The notes beneath the pieces were generated by a model. The model was not told the DNA's origin. It saw only the letters and a program-made list of their open reading frames with translations, and ran no database searches. Shown piece by piece: positions 32,667-41,983 of a stretch of DNA of 64,000 nucleotides (the first letter of the stretch is position 1; the number at the start of each line of letters is the position of its first letter). Source of the DNA: Treponema sp. (GTDB lineage Bacteria; Spirochaetota; Spirochaetia; Treponematales; Treponemataceae); assembly GCA_024402635.1 (NCBI GenBank), contig JAKSTJ010000003.1:1-64000 (forward strand). The letters run 5' to 3'. A program made the position numbers and the translations under genes.

Positions 32667-34763
32667 TTAATAGATGTTTCTAAGTAAATCTAAGATTGAA
32701 GGACGTTCAACCGCTTTTCGAATTTCATCTACAAGATCAGAACCTTTCACAACAGTTTTTCCATTTGCATCTGCAGCAGGAACATTATCAACAGCATTTC
32801 CTGTAGCGCTATTTGATTTTTTTATTTCTGGAGATGAAATAAGAACTACTTCATCATCAATATTAATTCTGTCATAAAAACCATGATTTTCTATAACAGC
32901 TTCAGATACTTCTTCCCCTGCAACCGTAATAATTAAATCTCCAAGAACATCTTTATCTGAATAATATACGCCAAAACCATTATCAGCAGTTTTTACACTG
33001 CCTTTTTTTACAATTTTAAATTTGGCATCTTTTACAACATTTTCAGCTTTTCCAAGATCAACTAAAACAGTTTTTCCATTTCTTTTTAAAATCTTTCCTC
33101 TTACAGTAAGTTGTTCAAGAACAGAATTTCTTAATCGACGCATTACTGTAGAAAAACGATTATTTCCTGTTGAATAGAAAGATTTAGAAAAAACTTCTAG
33201 TCCTGTTCTTCCTGAATACATTTTTGCAGTTAATGTCATATCATTTTGACCTTCGCTTAAAGAAAGCATAATGAAATAATCAAAATCACTGGCACGGGCA
33301 TTTTTAAAGGCTTCTCCATAACCTGAAACTGGAGTAACCTGTGTTTTTACAGATGTAATGGCAATTCCAGAGAAAACATCTGCTGCATAGGAAGCGGCAA
33401 TTCTATTTGTATCAGCATGAATAAAACTTGTATTATTATTTTCATAGAAAACCGCAATATTCCAACGAGTTTTATCAAGATAAAAAGGTTCTACATCCCA
33501 TCTGGAAGCAAGGGTATCACTTAACATATAACTGTAAGATTCAATATTATCATTTAATTCAACTAAGGCACGACCTTTTATTTCTTTTTCGTTATTCTGT
33601 TTAATAAACAACAATTGATTCAAATACATTTCATGCATACCGTTAAGTTCAAGAATATCTGCATATGCTTTTCTTGCTTCATAATTAGTTGGATTTAATA
33701 ATAAAGCACGCTGATATTCAAAAACAGCACCTGCACCATCGTAACGGCTTTTATATTGTTTTGCATTTTCCACATGATATTTTGCCCATGAAATTCGTCT
33801 CCGGTCTTCAACACTCAAATTATCCCTGATTTCTTTTTCCATTGCAAAACGCATGAATTCATCCTGAGGCTGAACATTTAAACCTGTTGTCCAAGTCTGA
33901 ACAGCTTCTGTTGAATTACCTAATTTATTTTGTGCAATACCTTTTAAATACCATGCAATTGAATTATTTCTGTTAGATCTTATTAAATAATCACTTAAAT
34001 CAATAACATCATTATATCTGCCCTGTCTGTATAAAATTCCAATTAAAAATTCATAGGCTCTTTCATAATCATTTTTTACTTCAACAGCAATTCTTGCATG
34101 TTTTTCGGCACTAGATAAATCACCCTTTATGGAATATACAACAGCAGCCAAATAATGAACTTCAGGATCACCAGAATAATAAGATAATGCCTGTCTTAAG
34201 TATTTTTCTGCTTCAGTAAATTTATTTCTTTCTGCACAAACCAATGCTAAAGATAATAATGCTTTACGGTTTGTATTCTGTCGTTTTAAAGCCTCTGAAT
34301 ATTGTGATTCAGCACCAGAATAACGACCTTCATAAAGTTCAATTTCAGCAAGTCCAAAATGGGCATCTATATCATTTGGAAATTTCTTAAGGATGGAATT
34401 AAAAATAGTCTTGGCATCATTAATTTTTCCCATGGAAATAAGAATCATTCCTTTTAAATTCTGAACACGACTATTATTTTTTTCATATTTTTCTGCATTA
34501 GCTAAATACTGTAAAGCAAGGTCAAATTCTCCTAATTTATAGCAACATTCAGACAATTTATACCAGGCATCTGAAAAGGCAGGATTTGTACCGACAACTT
34601 CCAGATAATACTGTTGGGCAAGATAAAAGTTTCCTTCTTCCTGATAAGCTAACCCCTGGTCATACAAAGTTTTAGTACTTTTACCAGCTGAAAAAGCAGA
34701 AAATCCAGATAAAATAAATAATACAACCAGAATTAAAAGTGATTTTTTTTTATTCTTCATCAT
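32667..34763 (-). CDS. Exported tetratricopeptide repeat protein
   Basis: This protein of about 698 residues has a signal peptide (ends FSAFSA) and then TPR units through about residue 400 (for example AYQEEGNFYLAQQYYLEV, ALQYLANAEKYEKNNSRVQNLKGM, GRYNDVIDLSDYLIRSN, PTNYEARKAYADILELNGM). The carboxy-terminal part (about 470-640) has a CsgG-like or peptidoglycan-associated look (FDYFIMLSLSEGQNDMTLTAKMYSG) but no family I can name. The start is chosen at ATG 34763, overlapping the corC end; 34760 and 34781 are alternatives. It is last in the uvrA-lptD operon and probably acts in the periplasm as a scaffold. Confidence 0.85.
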   Translation of the reverse strand: MMKNKKKSLLILVVLFILSGFSAFSAGKSTKTLYDQGLAYQEEGNFYLAQQYYLEVVGTNPAFSDAWYKLSECCYKLGEFDLALQYLANAEKYEKNNSRVQNLKGMILISMGKINDAKTIFNSILKKFPNDIDAHFGLAEIELYEGRYSGAESQYSEALKRQNTNRKALLSLALVCAERNKFTEAEKYLRQALSYYSGDPEVHYLAAVVYSIKGDLSSAEKHARIAVEVKNDYERAYEFLIGILYRQGRYNDVIDLSDYLIRSNRNNSIAWYLKGIAQNKLGNSTEAVQTWTTGLNVQPQDEFMRFAMEKEIRDNLSVEDRRRISWAKYHVENAKQYKSRYDGAGAVFEYQRALLLNPTNYEARKAYADILELNGMHEMYLNQLLFIKQNNEKEIKGRALVELNDNIESYSYMLSDTLASRWDVEPFYLDKTRWNIAVFYENNNTSFIHADTNRIAASYAADVFSGIAITSVKTQVTPVSGYGEAFKNARASDFDYFIMLSLSEGQNDMTLTAKMYSGRTGLEVFSKSFYSTGNNRFSTVMRRLRNSVLEQLTVRGKILKRNGKTVLVDLGKAENVVKDAKFKIVKKGSVKTADNGFGVYYSDKDVLGDLIITVAGEEVSEAVIENHGFYDRINIDDEVVLISSPEIKKSNSATGNAVDNVPAADANGKTVVKGSDLVDEIRKAVERPSILDLLRNIY

Positions 34764-35538
34764 CCTTTTTACTCTCAACATTTTTTACAACCTTAATAAG
34801 GTTAATTCTATGTCCTTCCATATCCTGTACTATAAAATCATAGTTATTCCAGGAAGCTTTTTCGTATTTAACAGGAACTTTTCCAAATAAATCAAAAACA
34901 AAACCACCAAGGGAATCAAAATCTTCGTTTGGAAACTGAGCCTCTATTTCTTCATTTAAATCATCAAGATCTACTCTGGCATCACAAATCCAGACATTAT
35001 CACTTACTTTAATAATATCTTCCCGTTCTTTATCAAATTCATCCTGAATATCGCCAACAATTTCTTCAATAATATCTTCCATTGTTACAATACCAGAAAT
35101 TCCACCGTATTCATCAATTGCAATTGCAATATGTAAATGATGATGTTTAAATTCTCTTAATAATGAATCAATTCTTTTACTTTCAGGAACAAAATAAGGT
35201 TTTCTGATTATTTTTAACAAATCAATTTCCTGATTTCCTGAAAAATATTTAAGTAAATCTTTTACATAAAGAACGCCAACAACATTATCAATAGAATCTG
35301 TATAAACAGGAAGTCTTGAATGACCACTGGTAATAATTTTATTAATAAGTTCTTCTTTATTTGTATCCGATGAAATAAAATCGACATCAATTCTAGGAAT
35401 CATTACTTCCTTTACCGAAGTAATCGAAAGATCTTCAACTCCCTGAATCATGTCTTTTTTTTCTTCGTCTAAAATTTCCTGTTGTATTGCTTCTTCTTCA
35501 GAGGCAATTGTCTTTTTTTTACGACTAAATATACCCAT
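34750..35538 (-). CDS. CorC-like CBS-domain protein
   Basis: This 262-residue soluble protein holds two CBS domains (about residues 45-170; VKEVMIPRIDVDFISSDT and GISGIVTMEDIIEEIVGDI) followed by a CorC/HlyC-type transporter-associated domain (about 180-255; SDNVWICDARVDLDDLNEE..GGFVFDLFGKVP). Such proteins are linked to divalent cation (Mg/Co) efflux. The DUF21 membrane domain of larger relatives is absent. Its neighbours phoH and ybeY are the usual partners of corC (ybeX in E. coli), which supports the call. It starts 3 bases after ybeY. Confidence 0.9.
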   Translation of the reverse strand: MGIFSRKKKTIASEEEAIQQEILDEEKKDMIQGVEDLSITSVKEVMIPRIDVDFISSDTNKEELINKIITSGHSRLPVYTDSIDNVVGVLYVKDLLKYFSGNQEIDLLKIIRKPYFVPESKRIDSLLREFKHHHLHIAIAIDEYGGISGIVTMEDIIEEIVGDIQDEFDKEREDIIKVSDNVWICDARVDLDDLNEEIEAQFPNEDFDSLGGFVFDLFGKVPVKYEKASWNNYDFIVQDMEGHRINLIKVVKNVESKKDDEE

Positions 35539-35541
35539 TGC

Positions 35542-36027
35542 TTATTTTTCCTGAATAATATGATAATTAGAAAAAGATTTTAATGTATTTTCCTGAAGTT
35601 TTAACATTTCACAAACAGGTTCTACACCATCTTCAATATGTTCTTCACCATGATCAAGTCCATTAAGATGTAATAGTCCATGTATGAGAAGTCGCTTTAA
35701 TTCTTCATCTCTAGCCTGATTAAAATATTCTGCATTTACAGGTAATGTATCAATACTGATTACAATATCACCGGCACAGTACCATTTACCTTCTTCATCT
35801 TCATATTCTTCATCGTTTTCAAAAGATAAAACATCTGTAGTACTGTCAATGTTACGATAATTTTTATTTAATTCCTGCATATAACTGTCATTACAAAAGA
35901 GAATTGAAATTTCTTCTCCATCATAATTAACAGCTTTTAATACTTCAGAAACGAAAGGTTCAACATTATCAAACCATTCAGGTTCAGGAACTTCTTCCTG
36001 CATACTAACATAAATTCTATTTGCCAT
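35542..36027 (-). CDS. ybeY: Endoribonuclease YbeY (16S rRNA maturation)
   Basis: This 161-residue metalloprotein takes part in 16S rRNA 3' maturation and ribosome quality control. The zinc-binding signature is LIHGLLHLNGLDHGEEH near residues 126-142 (three His). DVLSFENDEE and GDIVISIDTL are also typical. It overlaps the upstream 7TM-HD gene by 11 bases. The ybeY-corC-phoH neighbourhood is widely conserved. Confidence 0.95.
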   Translation of the reverse strand: MANRIYVSMQEEVPEPEWFDNVEPFVSEVLKAVNYDGEEISILFCNDSYMQELNKNYRNIDSTTDVLSFENDEEYEDEEGKWYCAGDIVISIDTLPVNAEYFNQARDEELKRLLIHGLLHLNGLDHGEEHIEDGVEPVCEMLKLQENTLKSFSNYHIIQEK

Positions 36028-37786
36028 TTTCTTCTTTCTTTGCCTTTTTTTTCTTTTTATCCTGTTTTTCTATAGATACAGAGTCTTCTTTTTTTACCTC
36101 TTCTTTTTCTTCCGATTTTTCATCCTGACCCTGATATTTTACTCTACTATGATAAGCACCTGCTAAAATTGGCAGAAAAGCTTCTTTTATTGAAGTAACA
36201 TCTCTAAATGTTAAATCACAATTATCCAATTGATTGTGTTGAATTTTCTGATCAACTAAAGAATTAATTGATTTTTCAATGCTTGATGCAGAAGGATTTT
36301 CAACATTTCTATACATAGCTTTACAGGCAGCTTCAACAGTATCTGCCAGCATAACAATTGCAGATTCTTTAGTTGAAGGAGGATTTCCAGGATACGAATA
36401 TTCTTCTGGAGTTACAGAATCATCTTTTTCTTTTGCCTTTGTGTAAAAATATGAAATAACACTGTTTCCGTGATGTTCTGCAATAATATCAATAACAACC
36501 TGTGGTAAATGAAGTTGATGAGCCTTTTCAACCCCTTTTTTTACATGACTTTTTATTACAGAAGCTGATAAAGAAGGATTAATATCATCATGTTTATTTT
36601 CACCCTGCTGATTTTCTGTAAAATATTCACTCTGATCCATTTTACCAATATCGTGATAATATGATCCAACTCGAGCCAACAAAGGATTTGCTCCAACAGC
36701 ACGACATCCAGCTTCGGCAAGTTGGGCAACCATTAATGAATGATGATAAGTACCACTAGCTGTAATACACATTTTTCGCATTAAAGAATTATTCAAGTCA
36801 CTTAAATCCATTAATCGGAAAACAGAAGCAGTATTCAAAATAAATTCTAAAGGAGTTAATAAACCAAGTGTTAAAATTCCAGAAAGGAAACCGTTAGTAA
36901 TAACCCCAAGGAAAATAAGACCACGATTTGAAAAGTTGTAATTGAAAGCTACAAAAAGAACAATCATAAATACAATTTCACAAATGGAAATAATTATTGA
37001 AGCAAGAACAAGATCCAGGCGGCGTTCAATCTTTCGTACAATTGCGCTGGAACTTAAGCCAGTTGCAAATGTGAAAATGAATGGTATTACATTCCAGCCG
37101 GAAGCTCCCAATACAATAAGACTCATCATTGCAGAAAATGAAAGTGCTGATTTAAATCCAAATAAAATTGTAACCAGCATTGCACATAATGCACCTGGAA
37201 TTAAAACACAAATGGAATATGAACTTGAAAAAACCTGGATTTTACTTCCGAATGCAGTTGCTGAATAAATTAAAATCAGCAAAAGTACTTCCATCAGAGG
37301 TTCTTTTAATTTTAAAGTGTTTTTTCTTGCATTTAGAATTGCAAGTACAATGTACCACAATATACATATAAAGAAGAAATACAATTCAGAATTAGCATAA
37401 GCCCTGTAATCAATGTAAACAGGAGAAATAGACATTTTTTTAAGTTTTGCATATCCATCTTCTGTAATTGCAAACCCTTTTTTAATAATCTTTTCACCCT
37501 TTTCAACACGAATTGGCTCTATTCCATCGGCAGGAAGAGTTCTGTCTGCAATAATTGTTCTGTCTGCAATTTGTCCGATTTCAAATTCTTCCAATGCAAA
37601 ATTTGCCACAGAATTAGTTGTACTTACATTTAAAAAATTCAATAAAGAAAGTGCAATAAAACCTACAAAAAATAAAATTAAAAATGGATATTTTTGTTTA
37701 ATATATTTTCCAGTAAGATTAGCATAATCCACAAAAGGATTTTTGTTTTCTTCACTTCGTCTATTATTGTTCTTCTTCATTTTCAT
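36017..37786 (-). CDS. 7TM-HD membrane phosphohydrolase (PgpH-like)
   Basis: This 589-residue membrane protein has several transmembrane segments (about residues 30-320) and a cytoplasmic HD domain (about 330-490). The HD signature is visible as HHSLMVAQLAEAGC, GSYYHDIGKMDQ and IAEHHGNSVISYF. Family members such as Listeria PgpH hydrolyse cyclic di-AMP. The substrate here is inferred. The large extracellular 7TMR-HDED sensor of PgpH is largely absent; only a short pre-membrane segment remains, so sensing may differ. The carboxy terminus is Lys/Glu rich (KKKKKAKKEE). It lies between phoH and ybeY, the order seen in many bacteria. Confidence 0.9.
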   Translation of the reverse strand: MKMKKNNNRRSEENKNPFVDYANLTGKYIKQKYPFLILFFVGFIALSLLNFLNVSTTNSVANFALEEFEIGQIADRTIIADRTLPADGIEPIRVEKGEKIIKKGFAITEDGYAKLKKMSISPVYIDYRAYANSELYFFFICILWYIVLAILNARKNTLKLKEPLMEVLLLILIYSATAFGSKIQVFSSSYSICVLIPGALCAMLVTILFGFKSALSFSAMMSLIVLGASGWNVIPFIFTFATGLSSSAIVRKIERRLDLVLASIIISICEIVFMIVLFVAFNYNFSNRGLIFLGVITNGFLSGILTLGLLTPLEFILNTASVFRLMDLSDLNNSLMRKMCITASGTYHHSLMVAQLAEAGCRAVGANPLLARVGSYYHDIGKMDQSEYFTENQQGENKHDDINPSLSASVIKSHVKKGVEKAHQLHLPQVVIDIIAEHHGNSVISYFYTKAKEKDDSVTPEEYSYPGNPPSTKESAIVMLADTVEAACKAMYRNVENPSASSIEKSINSLVDQKIQHNQLDNCDLTFRDVTSIKEAFLPILAGAYHSRVKYQGQDEKSEEKEEVKKEDSVSIEKQDKKKKKAKKEENGK

Positions 37787-38702
37787 AAGCCCTTACAATT
37801 TTTTTAACAAGTCTATTTCTTACAACATCATCTGCAGTAAGTTCCATAAACCCTATATCATCTATTCTATATAAAATTCTAATTGAATTCATCAATCCGG
37901 AAGACATTTTTTTAGGCAAATCAATTTGAGTAGGATCTCCGGTTATAAACATTTTTGAATTTTCACCCATTCTTGTAAGAAACATTTTCATTTGAGAATT
38001 AGTAGTATTTTGAGCTTCATCCAGAATTATAACAGCATTATTTAAGGTTCTTCCTCGCATGTATGCTAATGGAGCAACTTCAATTATACCTGCCTCTGCC
38101 AGTTTTTTTACAGACTCTGGAGAAATTATAGTTTCCATTGCATCTCTAATTGGTCGTAAATAAGGATCAATTTTCTGCTCCAGATCACCAGGTAAAAAAC
38201 CGAGGCTTTCTCCAGCTTCTACAACTGGTCTTGTAATAATCAATTTGCTCTTTTTATGAGACAAAACAAGTCTTAATGCTTCTGCAACAGCAAGAAAAGT
38301 TTTTCCACTTCCCGCACTTCCTGTACAAAACACCATATCTTTTGTCTGTAATAGATTTATATATTCTGCCTGATGTTGTGTTCTTGGATAAATTTTTTTC
38401 AGACTTCCAGGAACCAGAATACTTACTTCATCTGCATTTACTTTTTTTTGAGTGTTTAATACTGAAATGACAATATCTTCAGAATTCAAACCACCAACAT
38501 TTATTTCATCAATAATACGGTCAATAATAAATTGAAATTTTTGACATAATTCAGGATTTTCATCGGAAATAGAAATTTCATTACCTTTTGTAAAAACAGA
38601 AGTTCCTAAACTTTCTTCTATTAATTTTAAATTACTGTCATTAGTTCCGCAAACACAAGTCAAAACATTATTATCTGGAACAACTATCGTATATTCACTC
38701 AA
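37764..38702 (-). CDS. phoH: PhoH family ATPase
   Basis: This 312-residue ATPase carries the PhoH domain with Walker A GSAGSGKTFLAVAEAL near residues 130-145, a SKLIITRPVVEAGESLGFLPG segment and Walker B VIILDEAQNTT, followed by TGDPTQIDLP. PhoH proteins are predicted RNA helicase-like factors active in RNA metabolism together with YbeY. It overlaps the downstream 7TM-HD gene by 23 bases and follows lptD after about 50 bases. Confidence 0.93.
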   Translation of the reverse strand: MSEYTIVVPDNNVLTCVCGTNDSNLKLIEESLGTSVFTKGNEISISDENPELCQKFQFIIDRIIDEINVGGLNSEDIVISVLNTQKKVNADEVSILVPGSLKKIYPRTQHQAEYINLLQTKDMVFCTGSAGSGKTFLAVAEALRLVLSHKKSKLIITRPVVEAGESLGFLPGDLEQKIDPYLRPIRDAMETIISPESVKKLAEAGIIEVAPLAYMRGRTLNNAVIILDEAQNTTNSQMKMFLTRMGENSKMFITGDPTQIDLPKKMSSGLMNSIRILYRIDDIGFMELTADDVVRNRLVKKIVRAYENEEEQ

Positions 38703-38753
38703 AAAAATTTTCCACCTTATTTTTATTATCTTTTATGAAATTATAATTGTCAA

Positions 38754-41700
38754 TTATTGAAGTTTTACAGTTCCATATTCATCCACAATCTGAGTTTTCA
38801 TACTGGACATTGGCCTCCAGAAAATTCCCAGCGAAATGTATGGATTGTAATCATAATATTTTAATCCATTTTTAGTAACAAGACGAGGTTCAAATTTCAT
38901 TGACATTGAAAAATCCCAGTCATGTAATTCATGGTCTATTTCTAGATTTAAAGATTTTAATTTAAATCCAGATGCTTTTCTTTTTTCTACATCATCAAAT
39001 CTAAAGGAATTCCACAAATCAACAAACATATTTTGTTCTCCAGGAATTCGTCCATCAGCTCCAAACATACTTTGGCAATATCTGTAAATTACAGAGTTTC
39101 TGGAAGTTGTTGAGAAAGAAATATTAAAGAAATCATTAATTTTAAATGTTATTGAAGGAGAAAAAGTTAAATAACTGTTGGTTGGTCTTAATAAATCTGC
39201 AACTATACTTGTATTAACTCCTGCACTAAAAGTTACATTATCATCAAAGAACTTATAATTTTTTGTACCCGATGCATAACTTAGAGAAAAATTTGATGGA
39301 ACAAATTCTTTATGATTTCTAGGAACCCATCCGCTGTCTTTATCAAAATCATAACTGTTTGTATAACTCATTAAAAATGCGGTAGAAAAACCTTTCCAGT
39401 TTGCAGACAATCTTAAAGTATCACTATGACCTTCATTATAATTCCAGCTCCAATTTTCATAAAGTTTAAGAGAATTATCAAATAAAGAAACACTTAAAGA
39501 TTGTGCCAGAGGATTATAAATAATTGTATTATCAGTTAAACTTGTTTCCTGAAATCCTGTTCCAACCGATGCAGTTACATAAGGAAATCCAAGACTCAAA
39601 TTAAAAGAATGCCTTGGAATCTGAGGAGATATTGTTGTTGAATAAGTAAATACCTGCGTAAATTTAGAATTCATTTCGTTAGCAGATAATTTGAAATCCA
39701 AAGTGTTCGTTGTTACACTTTCAGGATCTGAAAAATCCAGTCCCAAATTTTCCCATTCAGGATTATTCCAGTCACCAGTAAATTTTCTTCTGAACAATTT
39801 CATGGATGTATTCCAATTTAAACTGCTTTCTGCAATACCTGGAATAAGAATAAAAGGTTTAAAACTGATTGAATTGGTATTTGAAATATTCTGAGTTTCA
39901 GCGTTATAATCAGCAAGTATTAACGATTCTTTCTGGGAATCTTCATAACCATCTGTATTTGGATGTTTCTGCCACATTGGTTCATAAGATAAAGAATTGT
40001 TCATTGTGAAAAAACTTCCACCATATGACAATGAACTGGAAACACTAACAGGTGCTTTTATTGTATACATTGTGGACTTTATATTATCCCATTTTATTTC
40101 ATCAGGATTTGCAGGAGTATTGTAAGAAATCTGAGTATTTAAGCTTGGACTTAAATTATAACTTAAACGATAAGTCAAACCATTGATTGAAGTTAATGCT
40201 GGAATTGAAGCAGATAATTCTGGTAATTCAGGATTTACAATTTCAACAGTCTCTTTAGATTCTTCTGTTTTTTCTTTATTTTCTGATGAAGCGGTTTCTT
40301 TTGCAATTAACGCTTTTTCTTTTTCAATTTCTTCGGGAGTTTTTAAGTCTTCCGGTTTTTCCAATTGAACAGTAAATTTAGGGGAAGTTGAAGAGGAATT
40401 ATCTGGATATTGAAATAGAACTCCAGACATATTCATATTTAATGCGGCAGGAGTAATTTGTGATGGATAATAGAATTTTCGTTCAGGTGAATAAACTCTC
40501 CATCCATCGTTTGATAAAGCTCTTTCGTCAGTAATCAAAGCATTATTTGAAGTTGAAGTAAAATTAGTTGAAGAATTCAATGTAATATTTGATGAAGAAA
40601 TATAATTTTTAAGATTACCTGTAATGTTTGGTGAATAACTGGCAGCAATCTTCCATGCAAATGATGAAACTTCAGAAACAGTTGTATCATCAACATTTGA
40701 ATTACTTGTTAATAATGAAATCCAATCCATTGATTCCTGCCTATTAGAAAAATCACTGTTAAAATATGGATCAGAATAAAATGGCATTGATAAAGAAAGT
40801 CTGAAAGGATTTGAAATTCCTATATCAAGATTACCTGCATATCGGAAAGGAAGCTGCAAACCTAAAAAGTTCGATTTATCCCAATATCTCTGTCCTTTTG
40901 ATGAAAGAGACATGTAATTTCCCATATTGTAAAAAACAGTATTACTAAATCCTAATCTTAAATTGAATTTTAAAGAATTTATATTTTTGACAGGTGGTTG
41001 TAAAACTCCATCAATTCCAACCATTCCACCAACATTTGTATACCAGTCAGCCATTACTTTTAAATAATGACTAGTATCACCGGTATAATCTTCATCCAGG
41101 TTGTGAAGTACCAGTCCCTGTAATTCCTGTTCTTTTAAGGATCCCTGTTTCATAAAGTTATATAAATCAGCCATGGAATCCGTATCTGTTGTGGCGTTAG
41201 TTGAAGTTGTATTTAATGGCTTTCGTCCCATTAAGTAAGTTGTAGTATTAAAATAATATCCGGATCTTTCTTTATAACCAAATGCAGGATTAAAAATTAA
41301 TTCATCTTTTGGATAATAAAAAGCAGGTAGATAAAAAACTGGAACAGGACCTACATATAAAATTGCATTTAAAAAAGCAAATTCGCCCCCTGGTAAAAGC
41401 CAGGTTCTTGTAGCATCAATATGCCAGTGAGGATTTTCGTCATCACAAAAAGTTAAACTTGAATTTTTGAAAACAATTGTATTGGATTCAGATTTACCAA
41501 AAATATCAGAAAATACAATTAATGTTGAACCGGAAGGAAGATTTATGGCATCACTCTGAGTCTGAACAATTCTTCCATCTGAAAAAACACCTTCTAAAGT
41601 TGATGTATTCATTAATAATGATGAAGATGTAGCAGTTTCAGAACCAGCAAGGCCACCAGTTGTAGAAATTTCAACATTACCTTCTGCAAAAAGCATTTCA

Positions 41701-41981
41701 GTTTTTCTATCATAAGAAACATAATCAGCTTTAATAATTGAAACTATTTCACCTTTTTTAACTGATAATTCAACTGATCCTGTCAAAAGAATTGTATCAT
41801 TTCCAGTTTCTTCATCCTTTTTATATTCAGTCTGCTGAGCATTAACAATTGTCAATGTTGTAGTAGAATTTTCCTGTGAAAAAAGAATTTCTGAAAAAAA
41901 GCATAAAATAATCATAACAGATAAAAATATTTTTCTTTGAGAAAGTTTACTATGACTATTTTTACGCATATTGGAAAACAT
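38754..41981 (-). CDS. lptD: LptD-like outer membrane protein (OstA family)
   Basis: This 1075-residue protein has a signal peptide (ends SEILFSQ) and an OstA/LptA-like periplasmic domain near residues 45-180 (ILLTGSVELSVKKGEIVSIIKADYVSYDRKTEMLFAEGNVEI, split across that stretch). The rest is a large beta-barrel with alternating strands and a typical central motif DPYFNSDFS/PFRYAGNLDIGISNP. LptD inserts lipopolysaccharide in the outer membrane. Treponemes are generally held to lack canonical LPS, so the lipid moved here is uncertain. It begins 3 bases after the uvrA stop, as in T. pallidum (uvrA TP0514, LptD TP0515, from memory). Confidence 0.87.
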   Translation of the reverse strand: MFSNMRKNSHSKLSQRKIFLSVMIILCFFSEILFSQENSTTTLTIVNAQQTEYKKDEETGNDTILLTGSVELSVKKGEIVSIIKADYVSYDRKTEMLFAEGNVEISTTGGLAGSETATSSSLLMNTSTLEGVFSDGRIVQTQSDAINLPSGSTLIVFSDIFGKSESNTIVFKNSSLTFCDDENPHWHIDATRTWLLPGGEFAFLNAILYVGPVPVFYLPAFYYPKDELIFNPAFGYKERSGYYFNTTTYLMGRKPLNTTSTNATTDTDSMADLYNFMKQGSLKEQELQGLVLHNLDEDYTGDTSHYLKVMADWYTNVGGMVGIDGVLQPPVKNINSLKFNLRLGFSNTVFYNMGNYMSLSSKGQRYWDKSNFLGLQLPFRYAGNLDIGISNPFRLSLSMPFYSDPYFNSDFSNRQESMDWISLLTSNSNVDDTTVSEVSSFAWKIAASYSPNITGNLKNYISSSNITLNSSTNFTSTSNNALITDERALSNDGWRVYSPERKFYYPSQITPAALNMNMSGVLFQYPDNSSSTSPKFTVQLEKPEDLKTPEEIEKEKALIAKETASSENKEKTEESKETVEIVNPELPELSASIPALTSINGLTYRLSYNLSPSLNTQISYNTPANPDEIKWDNIKSTMYTIKAPVSVSSSLSYGGSFFTMNNSLSYEPMWQKHPNTDGYEDSQKESLILADYNAETQNISNTNSISFKPFILIPGIAESSLNWNTSMKLFRRKFTGDWNNPEWENLGLDFSDPESVTTNTLDFKLSANEMNSKFTQVFTYSTTISPQIPRHSFNLSLGFPYVTASVGTGFQETSLTDNTIIYNPLAQSLSVSLFDNSLKLYENWSWNYNEGHSDTLRLSANWKGFSTAFLMSYTNSYDFDKDSGWVPRNHKEFVPSNFSLSYASGTKNYKFFDDNVTFSAGVNTSIVADLLRPTNSYLTFSPSITFKINDFFNISFSTTSRNSVIYRYCQSMFGADGRIPGEQNMFVDLWNSFRFDDVEKRKASGFKLKSLNLEIDHELHDWDFSMSMKFEPRLVTKNGLKYYDYNPYISLGIFWRPMSSMKTQIVDEYGTVKLQ

Positions 41982-41983
41982 TT

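Noticed and set aside
37764-37786. Frameshift between phoH and the 7TM-HD gene because of their overlap
   Set aside because: Both proteins are full length and complete; the overlap is ordinary operon packing.
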